The notes beneath the pieces are model-generated. The model had not been told where the DNA came from. It searched no databases and worked only from the letters and a program-made list of their open reading frames with translations. Shown in pieces: positions 26,123-35,729 of a stretch of DNA of 64,000 nt. This DNA comes from Pectinatus cerevisiiphilus (GTDB lineage: Bacteria; Bacillota; Negativicutes; Selenomonadales; Selenomonadaceae): NCBI RefSeq assembly GCF_004341685.1, contig NZ_SMAA01000003.1, positions 62,001 to 126,000 of the forward strand, in the 5' to 3' direction. A program made the translations under genes and the position numbers. The stretch's first letter is position 1. Each line of letters begins with the position of its first letter.

Positions 26123-26216
26123 AAGCCATTATCTCCTTTTGCTTTTATACTAGATGAATTATAGCATTGCATGGAAAAAAAGGTATGACATAATTGTGTT
26201 ATTTGTCTGAAAGTAT

Positions 26217-26312
26217 AAAAAAACTTCCTACACTGGACTAGTAAAATGATCTCTATACACAATTTTAGATTCTAATTGTGGAGACATTTAGCGTAGCAGC
26301 GGGAAGTTTTTT
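26217..26312. other. Long imperfect stem-loop after asd
   Basis: AAAAAACTTCC at the left and GGAAGTTTTTT at the right pair, and further in GATCTC pairs with GAGAC and CACAATT with AATTGTG, so almost the whole ~96-bp segment can fold on itself. The outer A and T runs make it a possible bidirectional terminator for asd (minus). Its nested layout also resembles a small MITE-like element or a structured RNA. Confidence 0.55.
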
Positions 26313-26319
26313 ATTAAAA

Positions 26320-27351
26320 TTAGTTCATATCATTATTTATCATGTATTCAGCAATCTGCAAGGCGTTAAGGGCTGCCCCTTTTCTGATTTGATCGCCTAC
26401 TACCCATAAATTTAAGCCGTGTTTTATGGAATAGTCGCGGCGAATACGCCCAACATATACATCATCTTTACCAGAGGTCATCAACGGCATAGGGTAATCC
26501 ATTTCCGCGGGATTATCTTGAACTGTCACACCCGGAAAAGCATCAAGCAGTTTTTTTGCTTCTTCTACACTGATATCATCGGTAAATTCGATATTAACAG
26601 ATTCTGCATGGCTTCTGTATACCGGTACACGTACTGTTGTAGCAGTGATGCCGATTGTTTGGTCGTCGAGTATCTTATGGGTTTCATTGATCATTTTCAT
26701 TTCTTCTTTGGTGTAAAGATTGTCTTTGAAAACATCAATTTGGGGAATAAGGTTGAAGGCTATTTGATAATGTTTAGGGAAAGCCGCGCCCGGTAAAAAT
26801 TTTGCTGTTACCGGTTTTCCAGCAACGATATCCTCTGACTGTTGCTGTAATTCTGCCATAGCTTCCTTACCACCACCAGAAACAGCTTGATAAGTAGAAA
26901 CGACGATACGTTTGATTTTTGCCCTGTCATAAAGGGGCTTTAAGGCCATCACCATGATTATCGTGGAACAGTTGGGGTTAGCAATAATGCCCTTATGTTT
27001 CCTAATCGCTTCAGGATTGACTTCAGGTACTATTAAAGGAACCTCTGGGTCCATACGAAAGGCGCTGGAATTGTCTATAACGACAGCACCTGCCCGGACT
27101 GCTGCCGGTGCAAAAGTTTTGCTGGCAGCACCGCCGGCAAAAAGAGCAATCTGGATGTTTTTAAAAGAATCATTAGTAGCTTCTTCTACCGTATATTCCT
27201 TGTTCATGAAATTTATTTTTTTACCGGCAGAACGTTTAGAAGCAAGCAGCTTGAGTTCTGCAAATGGAAAATGTCGTTCTTCTATTAATTTGAGAAATTC
27301 CTGGCCGACGGCACCGGTTGCTCCGAGAATTGCCACGTTATATTTTTTCAT
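26320..27351 (-). CDS. asd: Aspartate-semialdehyde dehydrogenase
   Basis: A 343-residue enzyme that reduces aspartyl phosphate to aspartate semialdehyde with NADPH, the branch point to lysine/diaminopimelate, threonine and methionine. N-terminal nucleotide motif GATGAVGQEFL; catalytic Cys in NPNCSTI; Gln and Arg/His substrate residues in VSTYQAVSGGG and VPVYRSHAES. Full length for the family. It lies 19 bp downstream of dapB on the minus strand, so the two form a DAP/lysine operon. Confidence 0.95.
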   Translation of the reverse strand: MKKYNVAILGATGAVGQEFLKLIEERHFPFAELKLLASKRSAGKKINFMNKEYTVEEATNDSFKNIQIALFAGGAASKTFAPAAVRAGAVVIDNSSAFRMDPEVPLIVPEVNPEAIRKHKGIIANPNCSTIIMVMALKPLYDRAKIKRIVVSTYQAVSGGGKEAMAELQQQSEDIVAGKPVTAKFLPGAAFPKHYQIAFNLIPQIDVFKDNLYTKEEMKMINETHKILDDQTIGITATTVRVPVYRSHAESVNIEFTDDISVEEAKKLLDAFPGVTVQDNPAEMDYPMPLMTSGKDDVYVGRIRRDYSIKHGLNLWVVGDQIRKGAALNALQIAEYMINNDMN

Positions 27352-27370
27352 AGAAACGCGCCCCTTTTGT

Positions 27371-28159
27371 TTACATTATTTTATCTAAATTTCTTACAAG
27401 TCCCTTTAAGTTGAGAATTTTTTTACACGCGAGGACGACGCCTGGCATAAATGATGTACGGTCTATAGAGTCATGGCGAATGGTAAGGGTTTGGCCAAGA
27501 CCACCGAAAATAACTTCCTGGTGGGCGACATAACCGGGTAATCTAACACTGTGGATGGGAATACCGTTTATTTGGGCACCGCGCGCACCGGGTAATTTTT
27601 CTTTTTCATCAGGATTTCCCTGTTTCATGGGTTTACGTACTTCACTGATCATTTCAGCTGTGGTTATTGCTGTACCAGAAGGAGCATCGAGCTTTTGGTC
27701 GTGATGCAGTTCAATGATTTCTACATTAGGCAGATACTTTGCTGCTTCTTTAGCCATCATCATCATCAGGACAGCACCTATGGCGAAGTTTGCTGCTATG
27801 AAAGCTGGAGTATTCTGTGCTAAAGCAAGATCGTTGAGTTTATCTTTTGCTTCGTCAGACAGACCCGTAGTACCGATGACCGGTGATACATGGTTGCGAA
27901 GGGCTAGGCAGGCATTGTCGAATACAGCGTCAGGCCTTGTGAAGTCGACCATCACATCAGGCTTTACTGCATCGATAACTGTTTGCAGATTTTCTCCTAC
28001 AATAATGCCTGTTTTAGCACTGCCAATTAGGTCACCGACATCCATGCCGCCCTTTATATCAACGGCGCCGACCAGTTCAAGTTCTTTGTCATTGGAAACA
28101 GCCTGCAAAACAGTACGGCCCATTTTGCCACGCGCTCCATTTACTATAACTTTAATCAA
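27371..28159 (-). CDS. dapB: 4-hydroxy-tetrahydrodipicolinate reductase
   Basis: A 262-residue DapB that reduces hydroxy-tetrahydrodipicolinate toward diaminopimelate, needed for lysine and peptidoglycan. Signatures: NGARGKMGR (NAD(P) binding), IGTTGLS, ANFAIGAVLMM and the catalytic ELHHDQKLDAPSGTA. GGGAGGTT precedes the ATG. Together with downstream asd, it makes a two-gene operon; the third DAP gene here, dapF, is 11 kb away. Confidence 0.95.
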   Translation of the reverse strand: MIKVIVNGARGKMGRTVLQAVSNDKELELVGAVDIKGGMDVGDLIGSAKTGIIVGENLQTVIDAVKPDVMVDFTRPDAVFDNACLALRNHVSPVIGTTGLSDEAKDKLNDLALAQNTPAFIAANFAIGAVLMMMMAKEAAKYLPNVEIIELHHDQKLDAPSGTAITTAEMISEVRKPMKQGNPDEKEKLPGARGAQINGIPIHSVRLPGYVAHQEVIFGGLGQTLTIRHDSIDRTSFMPGVVLACKKILNLKGLVRNLDKIM

Positions 28160-28321
28160 AAAATAACCTCCCAGAAATTATGATACAGGCTAATATTGTA
28201 AATTCGCATAGTTAAGGAAAATTAATATTAGCACGATGCTATTTTACTAAAAAAGTATTATTAAGTCTTGCTATATTATACTAAAAATAAAGATAAAATC
28301 AAGAGAAAAAGGACAAAAGTA

Positions 28322-29008
28322 TTATTTTTTACCATCAATGTACTTTTTATTGAAAAACCATAATCCTCCGTAAACAATTATCGCAAGTACTATTATTATG
28401 GCAAGTCTTTTTAGATTCTGGTTATAGGTGAAAACATCGTGGCCGATCATTACTTCCAATGCAGTAGCCGGTAATTTACCGATAAAACTGGATAGTGAGT
28501 AATCTCGCAAGGATATTTTACTGATGGCACCAAATGCGGTTAAAACTCCGGATGGAAAATACGGTAATGATCTGAGAAATAACATCACCTTAAAGCCGTT
28601 TTTACCGCTGAGGTCATCTATTTTACTTAGTTTTTTGCTTTTATGAATCAATTTTTCTGCTGATGGACGCAGAATGGTACGCATAAATAAAAAGCCAATT
28701 ATTACACCGGCTGTTTCAGCAAGCCATGATATTATTATACCAATAGTGGGACCAAAAAGAAGACCATTGGCCGTAATGGCAAAAATGGAAGGCAGGCCTA
28801 CTATGTTAATAAGCAGGACAAGGACGAAGCCAAAAAAAATGGCCATCATGCCGAAGGAATCTATATATGCGGCTATTTCTGTCATGTTGCCGCTGATTAT
28901 TACATGGAAAAGATTTTTATAAAAATTAGGTGAAACAATATAGATGCCGCCTATAAAAAAGACAATTAATAAATAACCTGCAAGCCTTATTTTTTTCTCC
29001 GAATTCAC
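28322..29008 (-). CDS. TVP38/TMEM64 family membrane protein
   Basis: A 228-residue membrane protein with about five or six hydrophobic segments (residues 10-28, 50-75, 78-105, 185-220) in the VTT/DedA-related fold. Typical features: SIFAITANGLLFGPTIG, a charged loop (HKSKKLSKIDDLSG) and FLRSLPYFPSGVLTAFGA, which hold the family's reentrant region. Bacterial members may act in lipid transport or scrambling; the substrate is unknown. Single gene behind its own leader. An incompletely resolved alternative is a YdjX-type subfamily. Confidence 0.82.
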   Translation of the reverse strand: MNSEKKIRLAGYLLIVFFIGGIYIVSPNFYKNLFHVIISGNMTEIAAYIDSFGMMAIFFGFVLVLLINIVGLPSIFAITANGLLFGPTIGIIISWLAETAGVIIGFLFMRTILRPSAEKLIHKSKKLSKIDDLSGKNGFKVMLFLRSLPYFPSGVLTAFGAISKISLRDYSLSSFIGKLPATALEVMIGHDVFTYNQNLKRLAIIIVLAIIVYGGLWFFNKKYIDGKK

Positions 29009-29192
29009 GTATAATACTCCCTCGTTTTGAAGTTACTTCCGCTTTATTTTATCATAGTTTAAAGCTTAATACATTATTTTTATAAATACATAGGAAAAAG
29101 AAGCATATATAGCGGCAATTATGTATTATGTTAAGTTTAAATAGATAGATTTAATTTATACCATCAAACTGTAATTAGTTATACAGTTTATA

Positions 29193-29210
29193 ATGATAAG
29201 CTGTTATCAT
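29193..29210. promoter_or_regulatory. Palindrome ATGATAA-GCTG-TTATCAT
   Basis: Perfect 7-bp arms with a 4-bp centre, about 70 bp upstream of the -35 of the plus-strand promoter. It resembles, but does not match exactly, Fur-type boxes. The bound protein is unknown. Confidence 0.4.
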
Positions 29211-29264
29211 ATATGTAACAGATTCTATTTTAGTATTGCTTACCAAATATATAATAATATGAAA

Positions 29265-29293
29265 TTGTGTTTTTATTAGTAAAATGATATAAT
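29265..29293 (+). promoter_or_regulatory. Sigma-A promoter of the Bax-inhibitor-like gene
   Basis: TTGTGT (29265-29270), a 17-bp spacer and a consensus TATAAT (29288-29293). Predicted start near 29300, so the tandem repeat is transcribed at the 5' end of the mRNA. Confidence 0.75.
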
Positions 29294-29302
29294 TAACGTA
29301 AT

Positions 29303-29354
29303 TCATCTATAGTTTTGTGGAATGGACATCATCTATAGTTTTGTGGAATGGACA
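29303..29354. repeat. Perfect 26-bp tandem duplication
   Basis: Copy 1 at 29303-29328 and copy 2 at 29329-29354 are identical; each starts TCATCTATAG and ends AATGGACA. It lies just after the predicted transcription start, so it alters only the 5' UTR. Confidence 0.95.
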
Positions 29355-29414
29355 GACGTCCTTTAACAAAAATTATAGAGTGTGGAAGTATTAGTTTTGA
29401 AAGGATGTTTTTAA

Positions 29415-30149
29415 ATGGCTAATCCTGTTATTCGTGTGATGGAAAAAGAAAATGAGAATGCAGCAATAAGTTTTGGTCAGACAGCTACACTATCTGGTTC
29501 GCTCCAGAAAAGTATCGGGCTTGTAGTGTTGACGATAATTTCGGCAGTAGCATCAGCATTTTTTTTAGCTGACACCTCTTTCGCATTTTTGGGAATGGGA
29601 GCAGGTTTTATCGGCGGTTTCGTTCTGGCGATGGTAACTTGTTTTAAACCGAGTATATCTGAGTATACGGCACCTGGTTATGCTGTATTTGAAGGAATGG
29701 CCTTGGGAATCATTTCCATGCAGTTTGAACAGTTTTATTTTGGTATTTCAGCCATAGCAGTGGGTGTTACCTTTGCGGTTATGATCACCATGCTTGTATT
29801 GTGGAAAACCGGCGTGATTACCGTAACAGAAAAGGTTCGCTCTGCCATTATCAGTATGACACTCGCCATTGCGGTATTTTACTTTGCTAACTTTATCGCA
29901 TCTTTGTTTGGCGCTGATTTTATGCCGCGTACCGGTATACTGGGAATCGTTATATCACTTATTATCTCAGCAGTGGCAGCTTTTAATCTGCTCATTGATT
30001 TTGATAATATTGAAAAAGCAGTGAGTAATGGTATGCCTAAGTACATGGAATACTTTACGGCATTTGGTTTGTTGATTACCTTAGTATGGCTTTATGTAGA
30101 AATTCTTCGAATGATAGCGATGATTGTATCTGTACTTCAGGATAATTAA
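29415..30149 (+). CDS. Bax inhibitor-1/YccA family membrane protein
   Basis: A 244-residue inner-membrane protein with seven hydrophobic segments, as in the BI-1/YccA (TMBIM) family. Family-like stretches are LGIISMQFE, ITMLVLWKTGVI and the terminal FGLLITLVWLYVEILRM with a pair of acidic residues in the preceding loop (LIDFDNIEKA). Some bacterial members modulate FtsH proteolysis (YccA) or conduct Ca2+ (YetJ/BsYetJ); which applies here is unknown. ATG with AAAGGATG about 10 nt before it. Single-gene transcript with its own promoter and terminator. Confidence 0.85.
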   Translation: MANPVIRVMEKENENAAISFGQTATLSGSLQKSIGLVVLTIISAVASAFFLADTSFAFLGMGAGFIGGFVLAMVTCFKPSISEYTAPGYAVFEGMALGIISMQFEQFYFGISAIAVGVTFAVMITMLVLWKTGVITVTEKVRSAIISMTLAIAVFYFANFIASLFGADFMPRTGILGIVISLIISAVAAFNLLIDFDNIEKAVSNGMPKYMEYFTAFGLLITLVWLYVEILRMIAMIVSVLQDN

Positions 30150-30168
30150 AAATAGATTATAAGATTGC

Positions 30169-30216
30169 AAAAAGCCGTTTACCGGGACAATATTGTTCCG
30201 GCAAACGGCTTTTTTT
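30169..30216. terminator. Bidirectional terminator between the BI-1 gene and fmt
   Basis: AAAAAGCCGTTT (30169-30180) pairs with AAACGGCTTTTT (30203-30214), and CCGG-ACAATATTGT-CCGG forms the upper part. A's on the left and T's on the right allow termination in both directions. Confidence 0.9.
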
Positions 30217-30223
30217 GTAGAGC

Positions 30224-31159
30224 TTATGCAAATTTTAAGGGCAACTGCAATTTATGTCCGTTAGCATATGCCTTGGCAGACATTTTCTTTTTATTTGGTG
30301 CTTGCAATTCCAATATTTCTATAGAATCTTTTCCCGTACTCACGAGCAGGCCGTTTTTGGTGAGCGCTGTCACCTCTCCCGGGGCCGCATTGCCCTCAGA
30401 GCTGACGACGGCAGTACGCCATATTTTCATCTTTTGGCCGTTGAGGATACCATAGGCACCAGGCCATGAATTAAGGCCGCGTACGAGATTATGGATATCA
30501 TGTGCTGATTTATGCCAGTCGATATGGCAAATGGCATCGTCAAGCATCGGCGAATAAGAAGATAAACTATCATCTTGTTTTTCACGTTGTACGGTACCGT
30601 CTTCAATTTGCTTTATAGTTTCAGCAAGCAGGTTAGCACCCGCGTTCATAAGTTTGTCATGTAATTCTTCAGTGGTCATGTCGGTGGTGATTGCAACAGC
30701 TGTTTTTAAAATCATATCACCGGTATCAAGACCGGCATCCATGTACATGGTAGTTACACCTGTCTTCATTTCTCCACGAATGATTGACCAATGGATAGGG
30801 GCAGCACCCCTGTAAGCAGGTAATAGGGAAGCGTGTACATTGATACATCCTTTGGGGGGAATAGCCAGAATCGCTGGTGATAAAATTTGACCAAAGGCGA
30901 CAACGATAATTATATCAGGTTGCAGCTGCTGTAGTTTTTCGACAAACTCCGGAGCTTTTACTTTTGCAGGTTGCAACACTGGCAGACCATTGTCCAATGC
31001 AAATGCTTTTACAGGCGAAGGCGTTAGTTTTTGACCGCGTCCCCGTTTCTTGTCAGGCTGTGTTACCACGGCGATGACATCGCAAAGAGTATTTAATTTT
31101 TCCAGGCATGGAACGGCAAAATCAGGTGTGCCCATAAATACAGCTTTTAATTTAATCAT
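30224..31159 (-). CDS. fmt: Methionyl-tRNA formyltransferase
   Basis: A 311-residue Fmt that formylates initiator Met-tRNA using 10-formyl-tetrahydrofolate. [11 protein letters not shown] begins the protein; catalytic Asn-His-Asp region is visible as [17 protein letters not shown] with DAGLDTGDM. The start is ATG 31159 because AGGAGAG lies 7 nt before it; a longer frame with an ATG at 31201 would lie inside def. The start overlaps the def stop by 8 bp, so def-fmt are translationally coupled, as in many bacteria. Confidence 0.95.
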   Translation of the reverse strand: MIKLKAVFMGTPDFAVPCLEKLNTLCDVIAVVTQPDKKRGRGQKLTPSPVKAFALDNGLPVLQPAKVKAPEFVEKLQQLQPDIIIVVAFGQILSPAILAIPPKGCINVHASLLPAYRGAAPIHWSIIRGEMKTGVTTMYMDAGLDTGDMILKTAVAITTDMTTEELHDKLMNAGANLLAETIKQIEDGTVQREKQDDSLSSYSPMLDDAICHIDWHKSAHDIHNLVRGLNSWPGAYGILNGQKMKIWRTAVVSSEGNAAPGEVTALTKNGLLVSTGKDSIEILELQAPNKKKMSAKAYANGHKLQLPLKFA

Positions 31160-31622
31160 TTTCACTCTCCTGGCGGACAAGTGTTTTTGCTTTATCAACA
31201 AAAAGGATACCGTCTAAATGATCTATTTCATGCTGTAAGCAACGAGAAAGTAATGTCCCCTTTGCTATTATGCGCTGGGCTTTACCGCGGCGGTTTAAAA
31301 ATTTTACGGATACATTTTCATAGCGTTCTACTTCACCGCTCATCTGTGGGACACTAAGGCAGCCTTCAATTCCTTCCATAGTCCCTTCACAGCGGACAAT
31401 TTCAGGATTGATTAGTTCAATAAGGCCTTCACCTACATCAATCACAACGATACGTTTGGAAACACCAACCTGTGGTGCTGCCAAACCAACTCCTTCAGCT
31501 TCATACATGGTTTCTGCCATGTTATCAAGCAATTTCCTTATGGTGCTGTCTATTTTTTCTACAGGTGTAGATTTCTTTTTTAATATAGGGTCACCAATTT
31601 TTTTTATATCCAGCAATGCCAT
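31152..31622 (-). CDS. def: Peptide deformylase
   Basis: A 156-residue metalloenzyme that removes the formyl group from nascent proteins. The three motifs are complete: [15 protein letters not shown] and QHEIDHLDG, giving Cys and two His metal ligands and the catalytic Glu. GGAGATG precedes the ATG. Between priA and fmt in the conserved priA-def-fmt order; 59 bp after priA. Confidence 0.96.
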   Translation of the reverse strand: MALLDIKKIGDPILKKKSTPVEKIDSTIRKLLDNMAETMYEAEGVGLAAPQVGVSKRIVVIDVGEGLIELINPEIVRCEGTMEGIEGCLSVPQMSGEVERYENVSVKFLNRRGKAQRIIAKGTLLSRCLQHEIDHLDGILFVDKAKTLVRQESEND

Positions 31623-31681
31623 TAATCTATCATCTCCTAATTCTCTATACTAATATTAGCATTGTATTTTAAAAAATTCAA

Positions 31682-34087
31682 TTACATGGTATTTAAAGGG
31701 TTTACATCTATTTTTACATCTTTATCAGTAGCAAGGCCGATGCTGCGCAAAAACGCGTTTATGGCAGTGAGGTCAGTAGTTTTCAATAAAAGATTAAAAC
31801 GATATATGCCACGAAAATTTGCAATAATGGAAGGGGCAGGGCCGATTAACTGGTGTATACGGTTGTCCGTGAAGTTCTTTTTGAAGATTTCCCGTATTTT
31901 TAAGGCTTTTTGTAAGGCTTGGTTTTCTTTTTCATGCTGAATAGTTAGTTTGACAAGTTTTGCATAAGGCGGATAAAATAATTCTTTTCGCAGAGGAAGC
32001 TCTTGTTTATAAAAAGCATCATAGTCTTGCGCTATACCGCATGTAACAGCATAATGTTCAGGATTATACCCTTGCACTATTACATTCCCTTTTAAGGTGC
32101 CGCGGCCTGCCCTGCCGGCGGTTTGCGTAATAAGGCTGAAACAGCGTTCAGCAGAACGGAAGTCCGGCATGTTAAGGCTGGCATCGGCGCTTATTATACC
32201 TACAGCTGTGACTGAAGGAATGTCATGGCCTTTGGCAACCATTTGCGTACCTAATAAGATATCATAGGTTCCTGCTTTAAATGCGCGGAGAATGTTCTGA
32301 TGGGCAAATTTTTTACCAGTGGTATCACGATCCATCCTAATAATTCTAGCCTGGGGAAATGTTTCTTGTAATTCCTTTTCAAGTTTTTCCGTACCTGAAC
32401 CAAAAAATTTTATGTAACGGCTGTTACAAGATGGGCAGGTGTCAGGAACAGCTTCTCTTATGTCGCAATGATGGCATTGCAGATAATTGCCCTTATGGTA
32501 GACGAGAGGAAGACCGCATTGCGGGCATTTTATGACTAAACCGCAGGAACGGCACATTACAAATGTAGAATAGCCGCGGCGGTTGAGCATAATAATTATT
32601 TGCTGTTTTTCTTTTAAGGTCTTATCAATAAGGGCAGCAAGCGCACGTGATAATATGTGGTGGTTCCCCAAGTGCAATTCTTCACGCATGTCGACGCATT
32701 TGATGCAGGGTAATGGACGGTTATCTATTCGGTGGGGCATTTTCAAAAGAGTATATATTTTTTTTTGTGCGTAATAATAGCTTTCAATAGACGGTGTGGC
32801 ACTGCCCAAAATGAGTACGGCATTGTATAGCGTAGACATTTTTTGCGCTATGTCGCGGGTATGGTAGCGTGGTGATTCATCCTGCTTGTACGAAGCGTCA
32901 TGTTCTTCATCCATGACGATAAGCCCCAGCTCGCAAAAAGGGGCGAATATTGCTGAACGTGCACCGATGATAATTTTGGCATTGTTGGTGCGAATGCGCA
33001 TGAAGGAATCGTTGCGTTCACCGACAGTAAGCCGGCTGTGAATAACGACGACTTCATCAGCAAAAAAATTCTTTAAGGAGAGGACAAGCTGGCCTGTCAG
33101 CACGATTTCTGGAACGAGAATAAGTGCTTGTTTTTTTGCGGCAAGGACATATTTGGCCGCTTCGATGTAAAGTCTTGTCTTGCCGCTACCGGTGACACCG
33201 TGTAATAAAAAGGTATGTGCTTTTGCTTGTTGGATAAACGGAAGTATTTCAGCAAAGGCTGACTGTTGTTCCCTTGTCAAATTTTCGATGGTGTTTTTTC
33301 CCAAACCGACACCGGTATAACTGTCGCGAAAAATCTGTTGCTTTGTGAGATGGATATAGTTATTATCTGCCAAGGTTTTTAATATGCTTCTGGAAAAATT
33401 ATACTTAGCAAGTTCGTTTACACTGCGGCTTTTTCCATCCGCAAGAAATTCAAGTAACCGTTTTTGGGTTCTTTTGCGTGTCATTTTTTGTAAAAGTGTG
33501 CTGTTGACAGTTTTTTCGTTTATCTGTACGTAGGTTTCAAAAATCTTGTGTGAACGCTGGGCATAGGAATAATCTTGCAGGATCGCTTTTTTTTGCAGTA
33601 ATGTTTTTATTGAGGCAAAAATATCATCGTCAGTCTTGGCGCGAAGCTGGCTAAGGTCACAACCGGGATTGGCGGCAATAAAATCATATAAAATGCGTTC
33701 TTGGGCGGATAAGTTGGCAGGTGGTTCAGAAACTGCGCTATAGATACTGCGCAGTTTTATGCTGTTTTTACCCGGGATAAATAAGCGCAGTGCTTCACCG
33801 AGTGAACAGAGATAAAAGTCAGCAATGAAATAAGCCGTCTGAATTACTTTGTCGGTAAAATAAGGTTCAGTATCAATTATATCAATAATTTCCTTTAGGG
33901 GATGGTCCTCTTTAGCACCGGCAGGAAAAATGCGCACAATAAAACCTTCCATTGTCCTTGGACCGAACGGAACTACAACCCGACAGCCAATTTGAAGAAA
34001 ATGGAATTTTTCAGGAATAATGTAAGTATAGCTTGCAGCTATACTCTTAACCGGTATGTTTATAAAGATATCTGCCTCTAGTTTCAC
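31682..34087 (-). CDS. priA: Primosomal replication restart helicase PriA
   Basis: About 801 residues. An N-terminal DNA-binding region, then helicase motifs GVTGSGKT (Walker A), MDEEHDASYKQ (DEEH box), GSATPS and QTAGRAGRG. Between them lies the zinc-binding insert with four CxxC pairs (CRSCG, CPQCG, CHHCD, CPSCN). PriA reloads the replicative helicase at stalled forks. GTG 34087 with GGTGA upstream is my choice; TTG 34099 and GTG 34096 in frame are alternatives. Located between metK and def on the minus strand. Confidence 0.94.
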   Translation of the reverse strand: MKLEADIFINIPVKSIAASYTYIIPEKFHFLQIGCRVVVPFGPRTMEGFIVRIFPAGAKEDHPLKEIIDIIDTEPYFTDKVIQTAYFIADFYLCSLGEALRLFIPGKNSIKLRSIYSAVSEPPANLSAQERILYDFIAANPGCDLSQLRAKTDDDIFASIKTLLQKKAILQDYSYAQRSHKIFETYVQINEKTVNSTLLQKMTRKRTQKRLLEFLADGKSRSVNELAKYNFSRSILKTLADNNYIHLTKQQIFRDSYTGVGLGKNTIENLTREQQSAFAEILPFIQQAKAHTFLLHGVTGSGKTRLYIEAAKYVLAAKKQALILVPEIVLTGQLVLSLKNFFADEVVVIHSRLTVGERNDSFMRIRTNNAKIIIGARSAIFAPFCELGLIVMDEEHDASYKQDESPRYHTRDIAQKMSTLYNAVLILGSATPSIESYYYAQKKIYTLLKMPHRIDNRPLPCIKCVDMREELHLGNHHILSRALAALIDKTLKEKQQIIIMLNRRGYSTFVMCRSCGLVIKCPQCGLPLVYHKGNYLQCHHCDIREAVPDTCPSCNSRYIKFFGSGTEKLEKELQETFPQARIIRMDRDTTGKKFAHQNILRAFKAGTYDILLGTQMVAKGHDIPSVTAVGIISADASLNMPDFRSAERCFSLITQTAGRAGRGTLKGNVIVQGYNPEHYAVTCGIAQDYDAFYKQELPLRKELFYPPYAKLVKLTIQHEKENQALQKALKIREIFKKNFTDNRIHQLIGPAPSIIANFRGIYRFNLLLKTTDLTAINAFLRSIGLATDKDVKIDVNPLNTM

Positions 34088-34117
34088 AAAAATCACCAAA
34101 ATAATTATAACATAAAA

Positions 34118-34166
34118 AATACCTCCAAAGAATAACTTAATGAAAGTAGTTATTTTTGGAGGTATT
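34118..34166 (-). terminator. Terminator after metK
   Basis: Arms 34118-34129 and 34155-34166 (AATACCTCCAAA / TTTGGAGGTATT) are perfect, and a further 7 bp (AATAACT / AGTTATT) pairs after a one-base bulge. TTTTTTATG follows on the minus strand. It separates metK from priA. Confidence 0.88.
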
Positions 34167-34190
34167 CTATTCAGTCAAGCAGCCAATAAA

Positions 34191-35381
34191 TTATAAGCCT
34201 GCCTGCTGTTTTAAAAGCTTAGCTTTGTCGGTATGTTCCCACGGTAAATCAATGTCCGTACGACCAAAATGTCCATATGCTGCAGTCTGGGCATAAATTG
34301 GACGGCGTAAGTCAAGCATCTTTATTATACCGGCGGGACGCAGGTCAAAATCTTTATTAATTAAGTCAGCAATTTTTTCTTCATCAATTTTAGCAGTGCC
34401 AAAGGTATCAACCATAATGGAAACCGGTTGGGCAACACCAATAGCGTAAGCCAGCTGGATTTCACATTTGTCAGCGAGACCAGCAGCAACTACGTTTTTA
34501 GCGACGTAACGTGCTGCATAAGCTGCAGAGCGGTCAACTTTTGTTGGATCTTTCCCGGAAAATGCACCACCGCCATGACGTGCCATACCGCCATAGGTAT
34601 CAACTATGATTTTACGGCCTGTAAGTCCGCAGTCGCCCTGAGGACCACCAATGACAAACTTACCAGTAGGATTTATGTAATACTTGGTTTTATCGTCCAC
34701 CATATCACTGGGAACGACAGGGGCAATTACTTTTTCCTTAATATCTTTTTCAATGGTTTTCAAAGAAACTTCAGGACCGTGCTGGGTAGAAACGACAATG
34801 GCTTCGATATGGACAGGTTTGCCGTTTTCGTAAGCAACAGTGACCTGTGTTTTACCATCGGGGCGCAAATAACTCAACTCGCCATTTTTGCGTACTTCGG
34901 TCAAGCGGCGTGAAAGACGATGGGCTATTGCGATAGGAAAAGGCATGAATTCAGGTGTTTCGTTTGTTGCATAACCAAACATCATTCCCTGGTCACCAGC
35001 GCCAATGGCATCATCATCCGCCATTGTGCCTTTTTTTGCTTCGAGGGCTTTATCAACGCCAAGGGCAATATCGGCAGACTGTTCATCAATGGATACGGAA
35101 ATGCCGCAGGTCTGCGCATCAAAACCAAATTTAGCTCTTGTATAGCCAATCTGCTTTATTTTTTCGCGAACAATTTTAGGAATATCCACATAGCACTTCG
35201 TGGATATTTCACCGGCAATATGAACCTGTCCGGTAGTTATAAGGGTTTCACAGGCAACGCGGCCCTGTGGGTCTTGTTCCAGAATAGCATCAAGAATGCT
35301 GTCAGAAATCTGATCGGCAATCTTATCGGGATGACCTTCTGTAACTGACTCTGATGTAAACAAGATACGTTTTTGAGCCAT
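34191..35381 (-). CDS. metK: S-adenosylmethionine synthetase
   Basis: A 396-residue MetK that makes SAM from methionine and ATP. Signatures: [29 protein letters not shown] and [19 protein letters not shown]. Full length. GGAGGAAAAAT precedes the ATG. Transcribed through a SAM-I riboswitch with its own terminator, so expression falls when SAM is plentiful. The gene sits between coaBC and priA in this block, but the riboswitch and the terminator make it a separate unit. Confidence 0.97.
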   Translation of the reverse strand: MAQKRILFTSESVTEGHPDKIADQISDSILDAILEQDPQGRVACETLITTGQVHIAGEISTKCYVDIPKIVREKIKQIGYTRAKFGFDAQTCGISVSIDEQSADIALGVDKALEAKKGTMADDDAIGAGDQGMMFGYATNETPEFMPFPIAIAHRLSRRLTEVRKNGELSYLRPDGKTQVTVAYENGKPVHIEAIVVSTQHGPEVSLKTIEKDIKEKVIAPVVPSDMVDDKTKYYINPTGKFVIGGPQGDCGLTGRKIIVDTYGGMARHGGGAFSGKDPTKVDRSAAYAARYVAKNVVAAGLADKCEIQLAYAIGVAQPVSIMVDTFGTAKIDEEKIADLINKDFDLRPAGIIKMLDLRRPIYAQTAAYGHFGRTDIDLPWEHTDKAKLLKQQAGL

Positions 35382-35729
35382 ATTTTTCCTCCGTCTTTAA
35401 TTGTATTTCGACAAGCTGTACCAGAGTTAATAGGCTTTATGTACAGCTTATTGCTGACGGGCAGCATCGATAAGATATTTTTGTAAATAAAAAAGCTCTC
35501 TATTATGAAGAGAGCTTAAAAGCCTACTCTCATCTCATAGGTAAAACCTAAAGGAATTAGCACCGTTTGATAAAATCAATGGTTGCCGCAGTTTCACAGG
35601 GCCCGTCCCTCCACTGCTCTCGATGAGCTCAATATTTATTTATGCATATTATAATACGCCGGCTGATAATAAATGTCAACTGCTTTTCCGGTATAAATTT
35701 TATATGTTTTTCCGTTTTATGAATCAAAT
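35382..35729. other. metK leader region and coaBC 3' spacer
   Basis: The 348-bp gap holds the SAM-I riboswitch and its terminator (35484-35640) and, after it, an ~85-bp AT-rich spacer before metK and ~90 bp toward coaBC. Nothing else is recognisable. Confidence 0.6.
35484..35640 (-). ncRNA. SAM-I riboswitch (S-box) with terminator, controlling metK
   Basis: On the minus strand the conserved S-box parts occur in order: CGAGAGCAGTGGAGGGA, GGGCCC, TGAAACTGCGGCAACC, GGTGCTAATTCC and GATGAGAG. The aptamer is followed by an intrinsic terminator AAGCTCTCT-N6-AGAGAGCTT plus a T run (35517-35491), 110 bp before the metK ATG. This is the classic layout: SAM binding stabilises the terminator. Confidence 0.95.

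Larger units (their letters stand above)
29009..29414. other. Divergent region with palindrome, promoter and tandem repeat
   Basis: The 406-bp gap between the TVP38-family gene and the Bax-inhibitor-like gene has no CDS. It contains an 18-bp palindrome (29193-29210), a good sigma-A promoter (29265-29293) and a perfect 26-bp tandem duplication (29303-29354). Confidence 0.6.

Noticed and set aside
35484-35640. T-box or other leader for metK
   Set aside because: All conserved parts fit the S-box; no T-box sequence (TGGNACC) seen.
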